From: an uncultured Candidatus Melainabacteria bacterium
Lineage (GTDB): Bacteria; Cyanobacteriota; Vampirovibrionia; Gastranaerophilales; Gastranaerophilaceae
Direction: 5' to 3'
DNA length: 17,385 bases
Assembly: GCA_934773085.1 (NCBI GenBank)
Contig: CAKVMU010000010.1
Location: forward strand, 1-17,385
In this document: in pieces, positions 7,116 to 13,660 of the stretch
Layout: every line of letters begins with the position of its first letter
How positions within the stretch are numbered: the first letter of the stretch is position 1
Notes under the pieces: generated by a model
Seen by the model: only the letters and a program-made list of their open reading frames with translations
Told to the model about the DNA's origin: nothing
Databases searched by the model: none
Translations under genes and position numbers: made by a program

Positions 7116-8996
7116 GTGGGTTTTTTCGATAATTTAAAAAATATTAAGAATCAAATTGATCATATCGAATCATCTGTGTATTCGGGCAAACAATCTTTGC
7201 TTGAGTTGTATGAGCGTAATGCTAAATTGGAAGCAGAGATTGCAAAGCGCACTCAGGAATTGGATACAGCAAACAGACAGATGCTCACTTTGCAACATAT
7301 TTGGGATATGATGAATTCTTCCAAACCCTTATCAAGTGTGCTTAACGGTATTGTAAGCAGTTTGCAGGGCGAGTTAGGATATTTACACAGCTGTATTGCG
7401 AAGAGAATGATTGATAAAGACGGTCAATATCTTCAATTAGTGGCTTGTTCCGGCGAGTTATTTGGAGATAGCTTTTTAAAAATATTTAATTGTGAACCTT
7501 GTGACTTAAGATTAAAATTTCCGGATGTATCAAAATTCAGTGGAGATATTTACCAATCAGAGGACATAACAGGCTTGATAAGCGGAGTTGTGCCGGATGT
7601 GGATGAATCAACGATAAAGGATATTGTCTCTAAAACGAAGACAAAATCTTATATTTTGGTACCATTGGTGTACAAGCATTCTCATTTTGGTTCATTAGTC
7701 GTTTTTTCATCACGTGAAATGGCTACTGAAAATGAGCTGAACTTCTTATCATTGTTCGCAAAACAGATTGAGCTTGCAATAACGATTGCAGACTTGTTCC
7801 AAGCTGTTAAAGAACAAGCGATTACGGATGGTATGACCGGATTGTATAACAGGCGATATTTTGAAGAATTTATTAAAAAAGAGGCAATCCGTGCTGTCAG
7901 ACAAAACCAAAAATTTACGGTTATTGGCATTGACTTGGATCATTTGAAACAAATAAATGATGTCTATGGTCATAATTATGGTGATATTGCAATTAAAGCA
8001 ATTGCAGAGGTTCTTAAAAGCAGTTGTCGTTCTATTGATGTTGCTGCAAGAATGGGTGGTGAAGAATTTAACTTAATATTGCCGGGTGTTGATTCACAAG
8101 GTGGTATGGTTGTTGCAGAGCGTATCAGACGGGCGATAGAATCTGTTAAATTGGAAAAAATCGGTCATATTACAGCGAGTTTGGGCGTTGCAACGTTTAT
8201 GGAACATTCTGACGAGATTGATGAACTGTTAGAAGTGGTTGATCATACTATGTATGAATCAAAACGAAACGGTCGCAACAGAGTTACACTGGCAACTCCT
8301 GTTTCAGAGGCATCTTGGCAAGATGTTGCGATAAATACGTTTGTGGATATATTAACTAAGCACAGAATTCCGTTAGATAGCAAAACTTCAAAAAAATTAA
8401 GCAATAAGCTTCAGGAAATGAATATTAATAATGAGATGTTGTATCAAGTTTCTGACGAATTGGTATCGACTTATAATCCTGAACATATGCAGGACGGAAC
8501 AAAAAAGAAAGTGCAATTAGCATCATTATTAGCAAAGAGATTAGATTTGCCTAAAGAAAGTGCAGATAAATTAAAAATCGCAATTCTTCTTTATGATATT
8601 GGTAATACGATGCTTCCAAAAGAGCTATTAGGCAAAACCGAACCGTTGAGCGAGGAAGACAAGGTTTCGATAAAACAGCATCCGGTTATTGCAGCAAGAG
8701 AAATACTAAAACCGATAAGCTCTGTTGTCGATATTATTCCGATAATTGAAAAACACCATGAAAACTGGAATGGAACGGGTTATCCTGCAAAATTGTCAGG
8801 AGAAAGTATTCCGATTGAGTCTCAGATTATTTTGATAGTGGATTCATATTTTGCTTTGTTGGAAAAACGTCCTTATAGACCTGCAAAAACGAAGGATGAG
8901 GCGATTGATATCATAATGCAAGATTCTAATAATAAGTGGAGTGAAAAACTTGCGAATGAGTTTGCTGATATAGTGAGAGATGAAAGCATAGATTAA
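7116..8996 (+). CDS. GAF-GGDEF diguanylate cyclase with degenerate HD-GYP domain
   Basis: 626 residues from GTG 7116, which has AGGA at 7104-7107 and lies behind the promoter; the protein then begins (M)GFFDNLKNIKNQ. Order: a coiled coil (about 15-60, ending in AEIAKRTQELDTANRQM), a GAF-like sensor (about 65-225), a GGDEF domain (about 230-395), and an HD-GYP-like domain (about 400-626). The cyclase site is intact as GGEEF (314-318) with the inhibitory RxxD motif RSID at 305-308, so c-di-GMP synthesis with product inhibition is expected. In the HD-GYP part HHE (547-549), GYP (555-557) and HP remain. However, the HD pair reads YD (493-494) inside LLYDIGN, the first-helix histidine is absent, and DGxGYP is NGTGYP. 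Phosphodiesterase activity is therefore doubtful. There is no membrane segment, so it is cytoplasmic. The next gene is a PadR regulator. Confidence 0.92.
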   Translation: MGFFDNLKNIKNQIDHIESSVYSGKQSLLELYERNAKLEAEIAKRTQELDTANRQMLTLQHIWDMMNSSKPLSSVLNGIVSSLQGELGYLHSCIAKRMIDKDGQYLQLVACSGELFGDSFLKIFNCEPCDLRLKFPDVSKFSGDIYQSEDITGLISGVVPDVDESTIKDIVSKTKTKSYILVPLVYKHSHFGSLVVFSSREMATENELNFLSLFAKQIELAITIADLFQAVKEQAITDGMTGLYNRRYFEEFIKKEAIRAVRQNQKFTVIGIDLDHLKQINDVYGHNYGDIAIKAIAEVLKSSCRSIDVAARMGGEEFNLILPGVDSQGGMVVAERIRRAIESVKLEKIGHITASLGVATFMEHSDEIDELLEVVDHTMYESKRNGRNRVTLATPVSEASWQDVAINTFVDILTKHRIPLDSKTSKKLSNKLQEMNINNEMLYQVSDELVSTYNPEHMQDGTKKKVQLASLLAKRLDLPKESADKLKIAILLYDIGNTMLPKELLGKTEPLSEEDKVSIKQHPVIAAREILKPISSVVDIIPIIEKHHENWNGTGYPAKLSGESIPIESQIILIVDSYFALLEKRPYRPAKTKDEAIDIIMQDSNNKWSEKLANEFADIVRDESID

Positions 8997-8998
8997 TA

Positions 8999-9007
8999 TG
9001 GTATAAT
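8999..9007 (+). promoter_or_regulatory. Extended -10 promoter of the PadR gene
   Basis: TGG then TATAAT (9002-9007) is a perfect extended -10; no convincing -35 is present, as is common for this promoter class. Only seven bases separate it from ATG 9015, so the predicted transcript starts at or next to the start codon. Confidence 0.7.
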
Positions 9008-9014
9008 AACTGTT

Positions 9015-9527
9015 ATGATTGAACTTTTAATTTTAAATGAGTTGAGTAAAAAGGTATTAACTATGTACGGCATTTCGAAAGAAATCCGCAAGTCGTTTTC
9101 TGTTTTAACAACACCAAGTTATGGGACGATTAAACCGGCTTTACGTCGTTTAGAAGCTTCTGGCTTTGTTAAGACGAGAAAATCTATGTCCTCAGGTGGC
9201 AGACCATCGACTTTCTATTCGATAACAAAAGAAGGTACGAGTGAGCTAAAAACATTATTGTTGGAACCCCCATTGGAAAATCCGATTCAATTTTTAACAT
9301 CTGCGAGAGTGAAAATTGCATGTGCTGAGATTTTGGATTCTTCAGAAAGAAAGCAGTTGTTTAGAGAACTGAAAAATAAGTGCGAAGAGATTGTCGTTGA
9401 TACAAAAAATTTATTAATTGACAAAGACGATGATTTTTACTCAAAAATGGTTTTTGATAATTTGATATGTGAATATAAAAATTTTACCTCCCTTCTTGAA
9501 GGTCTTGAACGTGCTGATAAAGATTAA
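9015..9527 (+). CDS. PadR-family transcriptional regulator
   Basis: 170 residues. The N-terminal winged helix (about 1-85) has the PadR pattern ILNELSKKVLTMYGISKEI, then PSYGTIKPALRRLEASGFVKTR for the recognition helix and start of the wing, and GRPSTFYSITKEGTSEL for the wing and following helix. The longer helical C-terminus (about 95-165) corresponds to the dimerisation arm of the PadR-s1/AphA-like type. Such proteins normally repress nearby genes and release DNA on binding a small ligand; the ligand is unknown. The start at 9015 has no Shine-Dalgarno and lies seven bases after a consensus extended -10, so it is probably read from a leaderless mRNA. It sits between a c-di-GMP enzyme and a response regulator, both candidate targets. 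Confidence 0.9.
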   Translation: MIELLILNELSKKVLTMYGISKEIRKSFSVLTTPSYGTIKPALRRLEASGFVKTRKSMSSGGRPSTFYSITKEGTSELKTLLLEPPLENPIQFLTSARVKIACAEILDSSERKQLFRELKNKCEEIVVDTKNLLIDKDDDFYSKMVFDNLICEYKNFTSLLEGLERADKD

Positions 9528-9648
9528 GACTTTATATGTCAGTTTAGTTAGTCTTGTTGTGCAATAAATATAAGAGAGTTGGCTAATATACACTAAAACT
9601 TTACCATTATTTAATAGACTTGTGGGTTATATAAATAGGAGATGGTAA

Positions 9649-10335
9649 ATGAGTACTGCGGTAGAAATAGAAAAGAAGGTCATTAGTGTTATCATCATTG
9701 AAGATTTTAAACTAACAAGAGTTGGGTTAAGGTGTGCTCTTAATTCGAATGATGATATTGAAGTTGTTGCAGAAAGTGATAATGCAACTGACGGGTTAGC
9801 TCTGATTGAACGCTATACTCCAAATATTGTCTTAATGGACTTAGGGTTAGCGGGTATGAACGGTATTGAAGCTACTCTAAAAGTTAAAGAAATGAATAAG
9901 GATATTAAGGTAATTGCTTTAACTTCTCACGATAGGGAAGAAGAGGTAATTGCAGCACTTTCTTCCGGAGCTATGGCGTATTGTTTAAAGGATATTGATC
10001 CTTCAAAACTTGCTGATGTAATCAGAGATGTTGCAGAAGGCGTTTGTTGGTTAGATCCAGTGATTGCAAGAAAGGTACTAGATTCGTTCCCTAAACAGGA
10101 AACTTTGGGAATTTTAAAAGACAAATCTTCTGAAGAAGGCAGGGTTCCTTTGACAGAAAGAGAATATGAAGTGTTAAGACATTTGGTTGAAGGTAAAAGT
10201 AATACGGAAATTGCAAAAGAACTTATTGTAAGTGTACATACTGCAAAAGCGCATGTATGTTCAATCTTACAAAAGATGTGTGTCAATGACAGAGTCCAAG
10301 CAGCTGTTAAGGCTGTAAAAGAGGGTTTAGTTTAG
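9649..10335 (+). CDS. NarL/FixJ-family response regulator
   Basis: 228 residues. The receiver domain (about 11-130) has the acidic pair E18/D19, the phosphoacceptor D64 in VLMDLGLAGMNG, T92 in LTSHD and K114 in YCLKDID, all the residues needed for phosphorylation. A LuxR-type HTH (about 165-228) starts PLTEREYEVLRHLVEGKSNTEIA and continues with the recognition helix VHTAKAHVCSILQKM. It should therefore bind DNA as a dimer on phosphorylation. No histidine kinase is adjacent, so it is an orphan here. ATG 9649 has AGGAG at 9637-9641. The 121-base leader (9528-9648) is AT-rich and no confident promoter could be picked. A strong terminator follows. Confidence 0.94.
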   Translation: MSTAVEIEKKVISVIIIEDFKLTRVGLRCALNSNDDIEVVAESDNATDGLALIERYTPNIVLMDLGLAGMNGIEATLKVKEMNKDIKVIALTSHDREEEVIAALSSGAMAYCLKDIDPSKLADVIRDVAEGVCWLDPVIARKVLDSFPKQETLGILKDKSSEEGRVPLTEREYEVLRHLVEGKSNTEIAKELIVSVHTAKAHVCSILQKMCVNDRVQAAVKAVKEGLV

Positions 10336-10357
10336 TTAGTGTTTATGTGATTTTTGC

Positions 10358-10383
10358 GGGGCGGAGCCTAAAGGCTCCGCCCC
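10358..10383 (+). terminator. GC-rich Rho-independent terminator
   Basis: A perfect 11-bp stem (10358-10368 with 10373-10383, left arm GGGGCGGAGCC) has the loop TAAA and is followed by TTTATT. It ends the response-regulator transcript. The T-run is short and interrupted but the stem is very stable. It shares the 8-mer GCGGAGCC with the repeat block at 6922-6945. Confidence 0.8.
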
Positions 10384-10402
10384 TTTATTCTTGCAAAATT
10401 CC

Positions 10403-10436
10403 TCTGTTTATAGTAGCGTTAAAGTATGTAAACAGA
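10403..10436 (+). other. Inverted repeat in the trigger-factor leader
   Basis: TCTGTTTA (10403-10410) and its exact complement TAAACAGA (10429-10436) are separated by 18 bases and end two bases before the AGAGG ribosome site (10439-10443) of trigger factor. It could be an operator or a leader hairpin that affects translation start; AT-rich chance matching is also possible. Confidence 0.35.
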
Positions 10437-10449
10437 AAGAGGTTATAAA

Positions 10450-11742
10450 ATGGAAACAAAAATTGAAAAACTTCCTGAAAACGTTGTAAAAGTTGATATT
10501 GAAATTCCGGCAAAAGATGCTGTTGAATTTTATAATGCTGCAGCGAAGAAATTAGCACAATATGTTAATATTCCGGGATTCAGAAAAGGAAAAGCTCCTA
10601 GAAATATTGTTGAGCAGAATATTGGTGAAGAAAGAATTAAGCACGAAGCTTTAGATTCAGCTTTGCCAAGAATTTTTTCTGAAGTTATTAAAGAAAATGA
10701 TTTTGATGTAGTTGCTCAACCATACGTTGAATCATACACATTCAATATCGGTGAAGACTTGAAAATTACTGCGAAGTTAGAATTAAGACCTGAAGTTACT
10801 TTGGGTGAATACAAAGGATTGAAGGTTGACGTAGATGGATATAAAACTCCAGAAGATGCTCTTCAAAAATCTATTGATAGCTTGTTGGAACAACATGCCA
10901 CAACAGTTTCTGTAACAGACAGAAATTCAGAAGCTAATGATATCGTTGTTTTTGATTTTGAAGGTTTTGCTAACGGTGAAAAAATTGAGCATGGTGATGC
11001 TAAAAACTACTCATTGGATTTGGCTCATTCAAGCTTTATTCCTGGATTCGCTGAACAATTAGTTGGAAAACCAATCGGTGAAGAATTTGAAATCAGTGTA
11101 ACATTCCCTAAGGAATATCACGAAGAAAAATTGGCCGGTCAACCTGCAACTTTCAAATGCAAGATTAATGAAATCAAAACAAAAGTTCTTCCTGAACTTA
11201 ATGATGAGTTTGCTCAAAAAGTTGGACCGTTCAAAACAGTTGATGATTTGAAAGCTGACATTCAATCATATTTAGATACTCAAAAATCTGATATTGACAG
11301 AACAAATTCTGAAAAAGCTATTTTCGAAAAAGTTGTAGAAGCTGCAAAAGTTGAAATTCAACCTTCTATGATTGAAAGAGAAGCTGATCAATTGGTTGAA
11401 GAATATAAACAAAAACTTCAAATGCAAGGCTTTACTTGGGAACAAGCATTAGAAGCTCAAGGTTATGATGAAATTATGAATAGCCTTAAGGAAGATGCAG
11501 CTGTAAGAGTTAAGAATTCTCTTGTAATTGATAAGATTGCAAAAGAAGAAAATATTACTGTTTCTCAAGCAGATTTCGGTGCCAAATTATCTGAATTAAG
11601 CAGAATGTACCAAATTGATACACCTACGATGATAAAACAATTATCTCAAACTCCTGGTGTATTTAATGCACTTTCTCAACAAGCTTTGAATGAAAAGGTT
11701 ACACAATTCTTAAGCGAAAATAATACAGTTAATTTGAAATAA
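10450..11742 (+). CDS. tig: Trigger factor (ribosome-associated chaperone / PPIase)
   Basis: 430 residues, the normal length. Trigger factor binds the ribosome exit tunnel and shields nascent chains. The N-terminal ribosome-binding domain (about 1-115) carries the signature GFRKGKAPRNIV (43-54). The FKBP-like prolyl isomerase domain (about 160-245) runs from NDIVVFDFEGFANGEKIEHG through FIPGFAEQLVGKPIGEEFEI to CKINEIK. The rest is the helical C-terminal cradle. The ribosome site AGAGG is at 10439-10443. The gene is bounded by terminators on both sides and so stands alone; the clpP-clpX genes that follow tig in many bacteria are absent, the downstream neighbour being a convergent prepilin-like gene. 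Confidence 0.97.
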   Translation: METKIEKLPENVVKVDIEIPAKDAVEFYNAAAKKLAQYVNIPGFRKGKAPRNIVEQNIGEERIKHEALDSALPRIFSEVIKENDFDVVAQPYVESYTFNIGEDLKITAKLELRPEVTLGEYKGLKVDVDGYKTPEDALQKSIDSLLEQHATTVSVTDRNSEANDIVVFDFEGFANGEKIEHGDAKNYSLDLAHSSFIPGFAEQLVGKPIGEEFEISVTFPKEYHEEKLAGQPATFKCKINEIKTKVLPELNDEFAQKVGPFKTVDDLKADIQSYLDTQKSDIDRTNSEKAIFEKVVEAAKVEIQPSMIEREADQLVEEYKQKLQMQGFTWEQALEAQGYDEIMNSLKEDAAVRVKNSLVIDKIAKEENITVSQADFGAKLSELSRMYQIDTPTMIKQLSQTPGVFNALSQQALNEKVTQFLSENNTVNLK

Positions 11743-11753
11743 AATATAACAGT

Positions 11754-11792
11754 AAAAAGGTCCTCGTTCACTGAACGAGGACCTTTTTTTTT
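11754..11792. terminator. Bidirectional terminator between tig and the prepilin gene
   Basis: An 11-bp perfect stem (11759-11769 with 11773-11783, left arm GGTCCTCGTTC) has the loop ACT, with AAAAA before and nine T after. Read from either strand the stem is followed by a T-run, nine on the plus strand and five on the minus, so it should end both tig and the convergent DUF3326-prepilin transcript. Confidence 0.92.
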
Positions 11793-11803
11793 AATACTTT
11801 TTC

Positions 11804-12616
11804 TTAGAAAATCTTTCGAGGATTTGCCAATCTTATAACGCTTCTTTTTGCTTTATTTTGTTCTGCTTGCGAACTGTTGCAACCGGACACTAAGTTTAGT
11901 TGATCAAAAGTAGCGTTTCCGTATTTAGCACAGAAAATTTCTTTGAAAGACTTGTACTCAGTTTTTTCATAAACCTTGCTATCGGAAAGGTCTGTTACTT
12001 TATTGGTGCTGAACTCTACTCTTATTCCGGTTTTTGCATTATAGAAATAAAATGGCAGTAAGTCGGTTCTGTTTTGTAAATCAACAGGCGGGATGTAAGC
12101 CTCATCAACTGCTTTTGGTATAAGCAGTCCGTATTGCTGAGGATAATAGTATAAAGCAACGGTAGCGTTATCGCCATTCTTTTGTCTGACAGCAGGTACA
12201 GTCATATCAATTTGATAAAGATATTGAGTCTCTCCGGTACTTTCTCCATCCTCATCCGTTGGTGTGTATGGAGTATAACCTCTTTTGAAAGAGTATTTAA
12301 TCCCGTTTCTTGCGTTTATATTATAGCTGGAACCGTCGTCTTCGATTGAAGTATCCGTATTGACATTGACGGTCAATAGTTTTGCAACATATTTGATAAA
12401 ATCGGAATTTATAGGGTCGCTGTTGCTAAGTATTTGTCCTGCATTTTGAGCTTCGGCAATAGCTTCTGTTATGCCGGTATAACCTGTGTAGTAATACATG
12501 TTGTATGCACGTTCAGTCCCTTTTTTTGAGATTGTAAATGCCATAGTTGATATAACTGCAATAATTGCAAGTGCAATAAGCATTTCAGCAAGAGAAAATC
12601 CGGATTTAATTTTCAT
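11804..12616 (-). CDS. Prepilin-like protein with class III signal
   Basis: 270 residues. The N-terminus MKIKSG/FSLAEMLIALAIIAV is a classic type IV prepilin/pseudopilin signal: a six-residue basic leader, a Gly-Phe cleavage site, Glu at mature position 5, then a hydrophobic helix. Prepilin peptidase should process it for assembly into a type IV pilus or type II secretion pseudopilus. The remaining globular part is polar and Tyr-rich (YNMYYYTGYTG, VALYYYPQQYG) with two C-terminal cysteines (FCAKYG and SGCNSS) that could form a disulfide. The start overlaps the DUF3326 stop by one base (TAATG), with GGAG eight bases upstream, so it is translationally coupled. No other pilus gene is nearby; it may be a stand-alone minor pilin. 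Its mature length is long for a major pilin. Confidence 0.88.
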   Translation of the reverse strand: MKIKSGFSLAEMLIALAIIAVISTMAFTISKKGTERAYNMYYYTGYTGITEAIAEAQNAGQILSNSDPINSDFIKYVAKLLTVNVNTDTSIEDDGSSYNINARNGIKYSFKRGYTPYTPTDEDGESTGETQYLYQIDMTVPAVRQKNGDNATVALYYYPQQYGLLIPKAVDEAYIPPVDLQNRTDLLPFYFYNAKTGIRVEFSTNKVTDLSDSKVYEKTEYKSFKEIFCAKYGNATFDQLNLVSGCNSSQAEQNKAKRSVIRLANPRKIF

Positions 12617-13557
12617 TAAATAAGCTCCAATAAATCTTCGTATGTTTCTATTATATCACATTTTATGGCAAATTTTTGTGAATCAACATTTAATACTGTC
12701 TTATTTTCTTTGATTGCATAAATTTTAATTCCACGTTTATTGCATTCAAGAGCGGGGATTCCACCTAATGAATTGTATGGGAGTACAATAAAATCAATGT
12801 TTTTAATGCTTAGTCCTGTTTGAGTTATTTGGGGAGCATTATTAAGTCCTAAAAGTATGCAAGGCAAAAATGTTGGAGTTATATATTCGGCTGCACACCG
12901 TGCGTCAACTATGTCCGAACCTATAGAATAATCCGTAAATGCCGGAGCATGAGCACACGGTACTTTACATTCTTTTGAAATATAATGCGATATAATTGCT
13001 TCAACCCCTCCAACAGGGTCTACGCCAATCCCGTTAGCGTAGTCATCGCCTTGTTCCTCCGGAAAATGGCAAACGATAGCAATGGCATTTGCTCCTTTTG
13101 ATATCAATTTATCTGCAGCAGCTTTTAGTGTATCTAAATTCTTGACGTTTCCCATGGATGCGCCGGATTTGTCCACAAAGAATTCTACTCCTACTGATTC
13201 ATCTGTTATTTCATAGAATGGTATATCAATTCCATAGACAGTTTTAACCGCATTTATGGTATTGATATGTATATTCAAAACATCATTTGGAATATCTCTG
13301 TCAAAAATAACTCCGATTTTATTTTCTGAGGATTCTTTCAAATTGCAGTTCCCTTTGAAGAATTCATCTAATGTGAACCCTTCCACGTAAAGCATGTTGT
13401 CGTTTATTGCAGAAAAACATGCTGCATTAACAACATTCGGATTTACTATAAGTTTACATTTTTTAGATAATTTTCTTGCCCATTTTCCTGCATCTCCTGC
13501 AAATCCGCCTATGGATGCACCAATGCCTGTGGGGACGATAAAAGCTCCTGTTTTCAT
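12616..13557 (-). CDS. DUF3326-family conserved protein
   Basis: 313 residues. I recognise the DUF3326 pattern of cyanobacteria and plants: the opening IVPTGIGASIGGFAGDAGKWA (7-27), then NPNVVNAA, MLYVEGFTLDEF, the late KGANAIAIVCHFPE, GIGVDPVGGVEAIISHYI, PCAHAPAF and TFLPCILLGLNNAPQI, and PYNSLGGIPALEC near the end. No biochemical function is established that I know of; the Gly-rich start and conserved His/Cys/Asp residues suggest an enzyme, which is inference. There is no signal or membrane segment, so it is cytoplasmic. The gene has its own promoter with the start site falling at the ATG, no Shine-Dalgarno, and is coupled to the prepilin-like gene. The family's distribution is the best lineage hint in the window. 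Confidence 0.88.
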   Translation of the reverse strand: MKTGAFIVPTGIGASIGGFAGDAGKWARKLSKKCKLIVNPNVVNAACFSAINDNMLYVEGFTLDEFFKGNCNLKESSENKIGVIFDRDIPNDVLNIHINTINAVKTVYGIDIPFYEITDESVGVEFFVDKSGASMGNVKNLDTLKAAADKLISKGANAIAIVCHFPEEQGDDYANGIGVDPVGGVEAIISHYISKECKVPCAHAPAFTDYSIGSDIVDARCAAEYITPTFLPCILLGLNNAPQITQTGLSIKNIDFIVLPYNSLGGIPALECNKRGIKIYAIKENKTVLNVDSQKFAIKCDIIETYEDLLELI

Positions 13558-13564
13558 ACTCGAA

Positions 13565-13594
13565 ATTATAGTACAATCCCCCTAAAAATGTCTA
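13565..13594 (-). promoter_or_regulatory. Promoter of the DUF3326-prepilin operon
   Basis: Read on the minus strand: TAGACA (13594-13589), an 18-base spacer, then TATAAT (13570-13565). Seven bases later comes ATG at 13557, so the mRNA is predicted to be leaderless or nearly so. Confidence 0.72.
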
Positions 13595-13599
13595 TATTA

Positions 13600-13628
13600 T
13601 TGCAAAATCTTTATATGTATTGTAAAAT
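13600..13628 (+). promoter_or_regulatory. Promoter of the CNNM/CorC-type gene
   Basis: TTGCAA (13600-13605), a 17-base spacer, TAAAAT (13623-13628); the start is expected near 13635, about 26 bases before ATG 13661. Its -35 is five bases from the -35 of the divergent promoter, so one bound regulator could affect both. Confidence 0.72.
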
Positions 13629-13660
13629 TACTATATTAATTTGAAGGTAACTGAGAGAAC

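Noticed and set aside
9528..9648. Promoter for the response regulator
   Set aside because: Several AT-rich -10-like strings (TAATAT 9584, TATAAA 9630) exist, but none has a matching -35, and the one nearest the ATG would remove the ribosome site from the mRNA.
9927..10286. A 119-codon open frame on the minus strand inside the response regulator
   Set aside because: The opposite frame carries a complete, motif-bearing response regulator; the antisense product is low complexity with no domain and no ribosome site.
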